DNA from: Pseudoxanthomonas sp. J35
Lineage (GTDB): Bacteria; Pseudomonadota; Gammaproteobacteria; Xanthomonadales; Xanthomonadaceae
Length of the DNA: 64,000 bases
Assembly (NCBI RefSeq): GCF_000513995.1
Contig: NZ_AZVB01000008.1
Location: 94,598 to 158,597, forward strand
Direction of reading: 5' to 3'
Numbering within the stretch: position 1 is the stretch's first letter; every line of letters starts with the position of its first letter. The notes below the pieces were generated by a model that was given only the letters and a program-made list of their open reading frames with translations, was not told the origin of the DNA and searched no databases. Position numbers and translations under genes: made by a program. Below, one piece after another: positions 54,599 to 64,000 of the stretch.

Positions 54599-54991
54599 TC
54601 AGGCGCCGAACCTCAGCACCCGCCAGGTGTACAGGCCGAGCAGGGTCAGCAGCAGCGAACCGCCCAGGTGCAGGGCCACGCCGGACAGCGCACTGCCGTA
54701 CTGCTGGCGCACCAGCTGCTGGACGATCTCCGCCGAGAACGTGGAGAAGGTGGTCAGCCCGCCCAGCAGGCCGGCGACCACGAACAGGCGCCATTCCGGC
54801 GCCAGGCCCGGCCGCGAGGCGATCCAGCCCATCGCCAGGCCGATCGCGTAACCGCCGATCAGGTTGGCGGCCAGCGTGCCCAGCGGCACCGGCGAGCGCG
54901 CAGGGTTGAGCCACACCGACAGGCCCCAGCGCATCCACGCGCCGATCGCCGCGCCGGCGCCTACCGCGATGAAGGAACGCACCATCTCCAC
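54599..54991 (-). CDS. crcB: fluoride exporter CrcB (Fluc)
   Basis: This 130-residue inner-membrane protein has four hydrophobic segments. Family motifs are present: GAGAAIGAWMRWGLSVW, TLAANLIGGYAIGLAMGW (with the conserved Asn), and GLLGGLTTFSTFSAE (TFSTF, the Phe box of the fluoride pathway). It works as an antiparallel dimer that lets F- leave the cell. It is the last gene of the ftsK-lolA-rarA-crcB run. No fluoride riboswitch is evident before it. Confidence 0.93.
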   Translation of the reverse strand: MEMVRSFIAVGAGAAIGAWMRWGLSVWLNPARSPVPLGTLAANLIGGYAIGLAMGWIASRPGLAPEWRLFVVAGLLGGLTTFSTFSAEIVQQLVRQQYGSALSGVALHLGGSLLLTLLGLYTWRVLRFGA

Positions 54992-55027
54992 TGCCCTGCC
55001 CCTTGCGCACGCCGCGTGACGCGCCGC

Positions 55028-56395
55028 TCAGCCCTTGCCCCGGCGCGCTTCGGCGCGCGCGGCCCGCAGCCGGTCGAGCTTTTCCTTGAGCTTGATCTCC
55101 AGCCCGCGCTCGACCGGTTCGTAGTAGACCCGCTCGCCCATCGCATCGGGGAAGCCGGTCTGGTCCAGCGCCACGCCGCCGGCGGCGTCGTGGTCGTACT
55201 GGTAGCCCTTGTTGTAGCCGAGCTGCTTCATCAGCTTCGTCGGCGCGTTGCGCAGGTGCATCGGCACCTCTGCGGTGCCGTACCTGTGCACGTCGGCGCG
55301 CGCGGCATTCCAGGCGGCGTAGGCGGCGTTGGACTTGGCCGTGCTGGCCAGGTAGATCGCGACCTGGGCCAGGGCCAGGTCGCCTTCCGGGCTGCCCAGG
55401 CGCTCGTAGGTATCCCAGGCATCGACCGACATCTGCAGCGCGCGCGGGTCGGCCAGGCCGATGTCCTCGACCGCCATGCGGGTGAGCCGGCGCGCCAGGT
55501 AGGACGGATCGCAGCCGCCGTCGAGCATGCGCGCCAGCCAGTAAACGGCCGCATCGGGATTGGAGCTGCGGATCGACTTGTGCAGCGCCGAGATCTGGTC
55601 GTAGAACTGTTCGCCGTCCTTGTCGAAGCGGCGGGTGCGGTCGGCCAGCACCTGCAGCAGGGTCTGCTCGGTGACCTGGCCGCCCTCGTCCAGGGCCAGC
55701 TCGGCGGCGATCTCCAGCAGGGTCAGGGCGCGACGCACGTCGCCGTCGGCGGCCGACGCGATCTCGCGCAGCAGCGGCGCCTCGACGGCGATGCCCTGCC
55801 CGCCCAGGCCGCGCTCTTCGTCGGCCAGCGCCCGCTGCAGCGCGGCGGTGATGTCGTCCACCGACACCGCCTCCATCACGTGCACGCGGCAGCGCGACAG
55901 CAGCGCCGAGTTCAGTTCGAACGAGGGGTTCTCGGTGGTGGCGCCGACGAACACGATGCTGCCGCGCTCGATGTGCGGCAGGAACGCGTCCTGCTGGGTC
56001 TTGTTGAAGCGGTGCACCTCGTCCACGAACAGCACGGTGCGGCGCCCTTCGGCGAAGCGCTGCGCGGCCTCGGCCAGCACCTGGCGCACCTCCGGCAGGC
56101 CGGAGAGCACCGCCGAGATCGCGCGTAAATCGGCGTCGGCGTACTGCGCCAGCAGCAGCGAGAGCGTGGTCTTGCCGCAGCCCGGCGGCCCCCACAGGAT
56201 CATCGAATGCACGCGCCCGGATTCGACCGCGCGGCGCAGCGCCGAACCCGGCGCCAGCAGCCGGCGCTGGCCGACCATCTCGTCCAGGGTGCGCGGGCGC
56301 ATGCGCTCGGCCAGCGGGCGCATCGCCTCCTGCCGGGCGGAGTCGGCGGATAGCAGGTCGGTATCGGCGGCAGCGGCGCGGCGCGGACGGCTCAT
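55028..56395 (-). CDS. rarA: replication-associated recombination protein A (RarA/MgsA)
   Basis: This 455-residue AAA+ protein is close in length to E. coli RarA (447). Walker A is ILWGPPGCGKTTLSLLLAQ, Walker B is VLFVDEVHRFNKTQQDAF, and ERGSIVFVGATTENPSFELN is sensor 1. The C-terminal half is the RarA tetramerisation domain (VYWLARMLDGGCDPSYLARR, LTRMAVEDIGLADPRAL). It acts at stalled replication forks. It lies 52 bp downstream of lolA. Confidence 0.94.
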   Translation of the reverse strand: MSRPRRAAAADTDLLSADSARQEAMRPLAERMRPRTLDEMVGQRRLLAPGSALRRAVESGRVHSMILWGPPGCGKTTLSLLLAQYADADLRAISAVLSGLPEVRQVLAEAAQRFAEGRRTVLFVDEVHRFNKTQQDAFLPHIERGSIVFVGATTENPSFELNSALLSRCRVHVMEAVSVDDITAALQRALADEERGLGGQGIAVEAPLLREIASAADGDVRRALTLLEIAAELALDEGGQVTEQTLLQVLADRTRRFDKDGEQFYDQISALHKSIRSSNPDAAVYWLARMLDGGCDPSYLARRLTRMAVEDIGLADPRALQMSVDAWDTYERLGSPEGDLALAQVAIYLASTAKSNAAYAAWNAARADVHRYGTAEVPMHLRNAPTKLMKQLGYNKGYQYDHDAAGGVALDQTGFPDAMGERVYYEPVERGLEIKLKEKLDRLRAARAEARRGKG

Positions 56396-56447
56396 GCCAC
56401 CATCCTAGCGCCTGCGATCGCGCAGGCCGCGACCGCGGCGCCGTCGA

Positions 56448-57089
56448 TCATTCCCCGACCACATCCACGCCCGGGCCCGGGGTGAACTTGAACGTGCCGG
56501 CGGTGAAGGCCGGGTTGCGCTTCCAGCCCTGGAAGCTGATCTCGGTCTTCTGGCCGACCAGGTCCAGCACCTGCATCCGCGCCAGGCCCTGCGCATCGAA
56601 CCCGAGGCGCGCCATCTGGAAGTTGGTCTCGGCGTCGACCTTCGGGGTCAGGGTCAGCCACTGCAGGCCATCGCTGGCGGTGGCTTCCTCGCTGACGTCG
56701 AACTGCCTGTCCAGGCGTGCCGGGTCGAACAGCGCCACCAGCGGGCTGTTGCGCTCCTCCTCGCCCTGCGGCTTGACCGTGGCCTGCTCCAGGTCCGGCT
56801 CGTAGATCCAGACCTTCTGCCCGTCGGCGACGATCAGCTGGGCGAACGGCTTCGTGTACTCCCAGCGGAACAGCCGCGGCGCGGACACGGCGACCTTGCC
56901 GCTGCTCTTCTCCCTGGCCCTGCCGTTGGCGTCGAACACCTGCTGGCTGAACTGCCCTTCCAGGCCCTTGAGGCCGCTGGTGAAGCGGACCAGTTCGTCG
57001 CGGGCGCCAGCGCTGGCGTTGCCGGCCAGCAGCAGGCCCAGCCCCAGGCCGAGAACGAGACGGAAGGCGTTGCGCGGAGTGCGATGCAT
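56448..57089 (-). CDS. lolA: outer-membrane lipoprotein carrier protein LolA
   Basis: This 213-residue protein has a signal peptide (LVLGLGLGLLLAGNASA). The mature LolA domain shows GLKGLEGQFSQQVFDANGRA, VSAPRLFRWEYTKPFAQLIV and VWIYEPDLEQATVKP; the conserved Arg and Trp/Tyr residues fit the lipid-binding pocket. It carries lipoproteins across the periplasm from LolCDE to LolB. It starts 87 bp after ftsK on the same strand. Length is typical. Confidence 0.93.
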   Translation of the reverse strand: MHRTPRNAFRLVLGLGLGLLLAGNASAGARDELVRFTSGLKGLEGQFSQQVFDANGRAREKSSGKVAVSAPRLFRWEYTKPFAQLIVADGQKVWIYEPDLEQATVKPQGEEERNSPLVALFDPARLDRQFDVSEEATASDGLQWLTLTPKVDAETNFQMARLGFDAQGLARMQVLDLVGQKTEISFQGWKRNPAFTAGTFKFTPGPGVDVVGE

Positions 57090-57176
57090 GGGGATGACCG
57101 GAGTCGTGATCGGATGGCGGGAGTGTGCGACAGGAAACCTGAACAGGCGTCGATGCCGCCGGGCGCCCGCCCTCGC

Positions 57177-59531
<2,355 letters not shown>

Positions 59532-59801
59532 GGGGTTCCGGTTCTGGAAGTTGCTCGCAGAATGCGATGTTAGGCCTTGATCTTAAATGCTTCTGTCCAC
59601 TATTGCCTAGCGCTGTCCGCGCTGGCCGGGCTCCCCTGCCCCAAGGCTTGCCGGCCCATCCTACCGGCCCGCGGACGCGGCGCATACCCGCGTTCCGAAG
59701 CGCCGCATGGCGACCGCGCATGCCTGCGCCGACGACGCAGTGTCCGGATGTTCGCCTTGATTCGCCCCCGTACGGCCGCCACTCTATGCGCTGCCTTCTG
59801 A

Positions 59802-60770
<969 letters not shown>

Positions 60771-60860
60771 TGCCTGCCCGGCCGCGGCGGCAGCCTGGCG
60801 CCGCGGCAGGCGCTTCCGCACCCCGGCACCGGGGCCGGACACCGCGATGAGGGCAGGGCC

Positions 60861-61988
60861 GTGAGCCTGCAGGTCCGCGAACTGGACGCGCTGGCGTCGA
60901 TCGAAGCGCCGCAGTGGGACGCCCTGCACGACGGCGGCAACCCGTTCGTCTCCTACGCGTTCCTCGAAGGTCTGGAGCGGTACGGCTGCCTGCGCCGCGA
61001 CTGGGGCTGGACGCCGCGTCATCTCACCCTGTGGGACGGCGATAGGCTGGCCGCCGCGGCGCCGGGTTACCTGAAGACCAACTCCCACGGCGAGTTCGTG
61101 TTCGACCATGCCTGGGCCCATGCCTACGCACGGCACGGCATGGACTACTTCCCCAAGTGGCTGTTCGCGGTGCCCTACTCCCCGGTCACCGGCCCGCGCC
61201 TGCTCGCCCGCGATGAGGCCACCCGGCGCGCCCTGCTTGCCGCGATCGGCGAACGCGTCGCGGCCGCCGGGCTGCCCTCGGCCCACGTCAACTTCCACAC
61301 CGACGCCGAGGACGCGCTGTTCGGCGAAGACTGGCTGCCGCGCAGCGACGTGCAGTACCACTGGCGCAACCGCGGCTGGGAAAGCTTCGACGCCTTTCTG
61401 GCGGCCATGGACCACCGCCACCGCAAGAACATCCGCCAGGAGCGGGCCAAGGTCGCCCGTGCCGGCGTGGAGTTCCGCCGCCTGCACGGGGACGAGGCCT
61501 CCGAAGCCCAGCTGGACGCGATCCACCATTTCTACCGGCAGACCTTCGCCGAATACGGCAACGCGCCCGCCCTCACCCGCGATTTCATTGAACATCTGGC
61601 GCGAACTGTTCCGCGCAACTTACTGATAATACTTGCTTATCTTGGCGAGACACCCGTCGCGGGAGCACTGTGCCTGCGCGGCGCCGGCACCCTGTATGGC
61701 CGCTACTGGGGTAGCGACGCGGTGCTGCCGGGGCTGCACTTCGAGACCTGCTACTACCAGGGCATCGAGTACTGCCTGGAGCAGGGCCTGGCCCGCTTCG
61801 AGCCCGGCGCCCAGGGCGAGCACAAGATCGCCCGCGGCTTCCTCCCTGCCTTCGTGTGCAGCCGGCACTGGATCGCCGATCCCGCATTCCGGACGGCGCT
61901 ACGCCAATGGTGTGCCGAGGAAGGCGAAGCCACCCGCCGCTACGCCGCCACCCTGGCCAGGCACAGCCCGTTCCGCGAGGCGGGCTGA
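60861..61988 (+). CDS. GNAT-fold peptidoglycan-related N-acyltransferase (DUF482, FemAB-like)
   Basis: This 375-residue protein starts with a GTG preceded by GAGGGCAGG. Family-like segments are GNPFVSYAFLEGLERYGCLR, HAWAHAYARHGMDYFPKWLF, SFDAFLAAMDHRHRKNIRQE, YYQGIEYCLEQGLARFEPGA and FVCSRHWIAD. The fold is two GNAT-like domains as in FemX. The family is annotated peptidogalycan biosynthesis, but the actual substrate is unknown. It precedes aat by 18 bp, and the pair may be co-transcribed. Confidence 0.88.
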   Translation: MSLQVRELDALASIEAPQWDALHDGGNPFVSYAFLEGLERYGCLRRDWGWTPRHLTLWDGDRLAAAAPGYLKTNSHGEFVFDHAWAHAYARHGMDYFPKWLFAVPYSPVTGPRLLARDEATRRALLAAIGERVAAAGLPSAHVNFHTDAEDALFGEDWLPRSDVQYHWRNRGWESFDAFLAAMDHRHRKNIRQERAKVARAGVEFRRLHGDEASEAQLDAIHHFYRQTFAEYGNAPALTRDFIEHLARTVPRNLLIILAYLGETPVAGALCLRGAGTLYGRYWGSDAVLPGLHFETCYYQGIEYCLEQGLARFEPGAQGEHKIARGFLPAFVCSRHWIADPAFRTALRQWCAEEGEATRRYAATLARHSPFREAG

Positions 61989-62006
61989 GCCGCCGGATCC
62001 GACGCC

Positions 62007-62759
62007 ATGCACCGCCTGCCCTTCGTACTGCCGGACGACCCGCACGCGCCCTTCCCTCCCGTCGAGCAGGCGCTGGACGAGCCGGACGGGCTGCTCGCCA
62101 TCGGCGGCGACCTGTCCGTGCCGCGGCTGCTGCAGGCGTACCGGCACGGCATCTTCCCCTGGTACTCGCGCGGCCAGCCGATCCTGTGGTGGAGCCCGGA
62201 CCCGCGCACCGTGTTCCGCACCGACGGCGTGCGCCTGTCCAGCCGCTTCCGCCGTGAACTGCGCCGCAGCCGCTGGCAGGTGCGCGCCGATACCGCGTTC
62301 GCGGAGGTGGTCGCCTGCTGCACCACGATCCCCCGCCCCGGCCAGGACGGCACCTGGATCCTGCCGGAGATGCAGCAGGCCTACCGCCGCCTGCATGCGC
62401 TGGGCCACGCCCATTCGGTGGAGGTCTATGACGAGGACGGCGCGCTGGCCGGCGGGATCTACGGCGTCGCGGTCGGCCGGATGTTCTTCGGCGAGAGCAT
62501 GTTCAGCGCGCGCTCCGGCGGCTCCAAGATCGCCCTGGCGGCGCTGGCGCGGCGCCTGCACGAATGGGGCTGGCCGCTGCTGGACGCCCAGGTGGCCAAC
62601 CCGCACCTGGAGACCCTCGGCGCCGAGGCCTGGCCACGGGCCCGGTTCCTGGCCGAGGTAGCCACCCTGGTCCGCCAGCCGGGGCGCGAAGGCCCGTGGA
62701 CCAGGGCTTTCGGCACCATGGCGGCGGCCGGCCTGGCCGCGCCATCCAGCGCCTGTTAA
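62007..62759 (+). CDS. aat: leucyl/phenylalanyl-tRNA-protein transferase
   Basis: This 250-residue protein has family motifs: [40 protein letters not shown] (FPWY), [16 protein letters not shown], and [20 protein letters not shown]. It moves Leu or Phe from tRNA to N-terminal Lys or Arg, marking proteins for ClpAP. It ends just before a sigma-70-type promoter for infA. Standard length. Confidence 0.95.
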   Translation: MHRLPFVLPDDPHAPFPPVEQALDEPDGLLAIGGDLSVPRLLQAYRHGIFPWYSRGQPILWWSPDPRTVFRTDGVRLSSRFRRELRRSRWQVRADTAFAEVVACCTTIPRPGQDGTWILPEMQQAYRRLHALGHAHSVEVYDEDGALAGGIYGVAVGRMFFGESMFSARSGGSKIALAALARRLHEWGWPLLDAQVANPHLETLGAEAWPRARFLAEVATLVRQPGREGPWTRAFGTMAAAGLAAPSSAC

Positions 62760-62767
62760 CACATTTT

Positions 62768-62796
62768 TTGCCTTTGTCGCCAGCCTGGCGTAAAAT
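62768..62796 (+). promoter_or_regulatory. sigma-70-type promoter of infA
   Basis: TTGCCT (62768-62773) and TAAAAT (62791-62796) are separated by 17 bp. The infA ATG is 37 bp beyond the -10, a normal leader length. Good match on both hexamers. Confidence 0.7.
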
Positions 62797-62833
62797 GCCG
62801 GGCTTTCGCCCCAGAAGCGCTTACCGGAACCGC

Positions 62834-63052
62834 ATGTCGAAAGACGATTCCATCGAGTTCGAAGGCACCGTCATCGAGACGCTGCCCAATACCACCTTCC
62901 GGGTCCGCCTGGAGAACGGGCACGAGATCATCGCCCACATCTCCGGCCGCATGCGCAAGAACTACATCCGCATCCTGACCGGCGACCGCGTGAAGGTCGA
63001 GATGACGCCCTACGACCTGACCAAGGGCCGCATCACCTACCGCATGAAATGA
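62834..63052 (+). CDS. infA: translation initiation factor IF-1
   Basis: This is the 72-residue, single S1/OB-fold domain protein: [40 protein letters not shown] and [10 protein letters not shown]. It binds the ribosomal A site during initiation. The length and sequence are almost universal, so the call is firm. It has its own promoter (62768) and terminator (63084). Confidence 0.97.
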   Translation: MSKDDSIEFEGTVIETLPNTTFRVRLENGHEIIAHISGRMRKNYIRILTGDRVKVEMTPYDLTKGRITYRMK

Positions 63053-63083
63053 CGGCTGGCGCACCGCGCCGGATCGTAGTAAG

Positions 63084-63110
63084 AAAGGCGGCCACCTGGC
63101 CGCCTTTTTT
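63084..63110 (+). terminator. rho-independent terminator of infA
   Basis: A 10-bp stem (AAAGGCGGCC 63084-63093, GGCCGCCTTT 63098-63107) with a 4-base loop is followed by a run of T's to 63110. Textbook form, 31 bp after the infA stop. Confidence 0.9.
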
Positions 63111-63269
63111 CTTGCGCTTTGCGCCGGTTGGCGCCAGCGCGTGCCGCAAGTCACCGGGACCTGCGACGCAGTGTCCAAGGTCATTGTCACCTCAGGCAGA
63201 TTTGCCGCCGACGCGCGGCGCATAGCCTGTGCGCGGTCCAATCCGGACCGGACCAAGAACCCTTTCCCC

Positions 63270-63638
63270 ATGAACAAGAAGCTCATTCTCGCCGCCGCCG
63301 CGATGTTCGCCGGCTTCGCTGCCAATGCGTCGGCCGCCAATGGCAACGCCCTCACCGACTGCGTCGACCTGGGCGGCAACCAGGAAATCGTCCGCTCGGG
63401 CGGCACCCAGAATTTCCTGCTGCGCGATGGCGACGAGCACTACCTGGTCGGTTTCCGCGGCGACTGCGCCTCGCTGCCGACCACCTCGAAGCTGGAAATC
63501 ATCACCGCCGGCACCGCCAACCGCCTGTGCGCGACCGGCACCATCGTCAAGACCAAGCGCGAGAACTGCCAGGTCGGCAAGGTCGAGTCGATCGACGCCG
63601 AGCAGTTCGCCGCCCGCAAGAAGCGCCTCTCGCGCTGA
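63270..63638 (+). CDS. small secreted protein of unknown function (DUF6491-like)
   Basis: This 122-residue protein has a signal peptide (LILAAAAMFAGFAANASA). The mature part has CVDLGGNQEIVRSGGTQNFL, DEHYLVGFRGDCASLPTTSK and RLCATGTIVKTKRENCQVGK, with four Cys that could form two disulfides. It resembles small periplasmic proteins common in Xanthomonadaceae. No activity can be given. Probably expressed from its own promoter after the infA terminator. Confidence 0.7.
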   Translation: MNKKLILAAAAMFAGFAANASAANGNALTDCVDLGGNQEIVRSGGTQNFLLRDGDEHYLVGFRGDCASLPTTSKLEIITAGTANRLCATGTIVKTKRENCQVGKVESIDAEQFAARKKRLSR

Positions 63639-63648
63639 CCGCTGCGCC

Positions 63649-63696
63649 CGGGTCGCCCGCCGCCGCCTACTCGTCGTGGCGGCCGGCGGCGACCCG
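63649..63696 (+). terminator. long hairpin between the secreted protein and the ISL3 fragment
   Basis: CGGGTCGC (63649-63656) pairs with GCGACCCG (63689-63696), and further GC-rich pairing is possible inside. No T-run follows on the plus strand; an A-run at 63705-63712 lies just beyond. It could end the transcript from the secreted-protein gene. Confidence 0.4.
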
Positions 63697-63716
63697 GCCA
63701 GAACCAAAAAAAAGGT

Positions 63717-64000
63717 TCATCTCCCAACTCCGGGGAAGGCCGCCCGGATCTTGAGGAAGAAGTAGGCGTCATCGCGGAAGCCGTAGGCCATGCGCTTGAT
63801 GACCTTGATCTTGTTGTTGATGCCCTCGACCAGGTTGGTGCCCAGCGGCCACCGGCAGTGGGCCAGGATGCCGGGCAGGTAGGGCTCCAGGCGCCGGACG
63901 AAGATCTTCAGCGGCTCCAGCCCGCTGCGCAGGGCCCGGCGCTTCCACTGCTTCCAGGCGCGTAACGCCCAGGCGCGGCTGCGATATCGCCACAACTGTT
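63717..64000 (-). CDS. ISL3-family transposase, C-terminal part (cut by window edge)
   Basis: The frame is open to the right edge; about 94 residues are visible. The ISL3 C-terminal signature is present: WPLGTNLVEGINNKIKVIKR and MAYGFRDDAYFFLKIRAAFP, which carry the last catalytic Glu (in NLVEGINN). The N-terminal part lies outside. The end of the IS is probably near 63700-63716, though no clear inverted repeat can be checked within the window. Confidence 0.85.
   Translation of the reverse strand, partial: QLWRYRSRAWALRAWKQWKRRALRSGLEPLKIFVRRLEPYLPGILAHCRWPLGTNLVEGINNKIKVIKRMAYGFRDDAYFFLKIRAAFPGVGR

Noticed and set aside
54992..55027. Fluoride riboswitch before crcB
   Set aside because: The gap after rarA is only 36 bp and shows no riboswitch core; crcB is more likely expressed from the upstream operon.
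53957..56128. 723-residue plus-strand frame across lipocalin, crcB and rarA
   Set aside because: It crosses three convincing minus-strand genes and has an Arg/Gln/His-rich composition typical of antisense frames.

Overview
The window looks like chromosomal DNA of a high-GC gammaproteobacterium of the Xanthomonadaceae (Lysobacteraceae). The best pointers are the core block at the right (ftsK-lolA-rarA-crcB, trxB, aat, infA), the protein sequences and the strong G/C third-position bias. I cannot name the genus from sequence alone.

Layout. (1) 1-14577, all plus strand: copper and heavy-metal resistance genes. They comprise a cytochrome c fragment, small Cu-binding proteins (DUF411, a four-helix Cys-rich copper store), copC-copD, a CueR-like regulator with a CPC-type Cu(I) ATPase, a CusCBA-type RND efflux system, and a second MerR regulator with DUF2933 and isoprenylcysteine-methyltransferase-like genes. 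(2) 14658-26308, plus strand: a tightly overlapping metabolic operon. It encodes a beta-CASP RNase-like hydrolase, an AMP/thymidine phosphorylase, a divergent PRPP synthetase, phosphoketolase, a UbiB-like kinase, a CPH-type (CopB) ATPase and acetate kinase. Read together it resembles a route from RNA or nucleotides through pentose phosphate to acetyl phosphate and ATP. (3) 26344-28962: a mercury-type cluster, merR divergent from merT-merP-GDCC protein-ATP-grasp protein, with no merA or merB. (4) 28969-30507: degraded IS3-family material whose right junction truncates a czcD-like gene. (5) 30510-37681: a czc operon on the minus strand (CDF, His-rich secreted protein, CzcC, CzcB, CzcA, truncated CzcD) with a divergent CadR/ZntR-like regulator. 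(6) about 37738-45023: a Tn5053/Tn7-like transposon with tniA-tniB-tniQ and uncharacterised cargo, apparently inserted just after the start of a tyrosine-recombinase gene. (7) 45128-47434: a decayed sensor-kinase pseudogene. (8) 47605-63638: chromosomal housekeeping and stress genes. (9) 63717 to the right edge: the 3' part of an ISL3-family transposase.

Regulation. Three of the four MerR-type regulators have a recognisable promoter with the long (19-20 bp) spacer typical of MerR activation (13038-13068, 28502-28533, 37215-37245); the fourth, at 3458-3488, is weaker. Many genes in the metal and metabolic operons are joined by ATGA stop/start overlaps, which suggests translational coupling. 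One case is an 8-codon minicistron bridging copB and ackA.

How it fits together. Copper is handled in the periplasm (CopC/CopD, CusCBA), in the cytoplasm (Cys-rich store) and at the inner membrane (two P1B ATPases of different metal class). Zn/Cd/Co is handled by CzcCBA plus CDF, and Hg(II) by MerTP. The metabolic operon would supply ATP for these pumps when respiration is impaired; that is inference, not something the sequence proves. No tRNA, rRNA or CRISPR array was seen.
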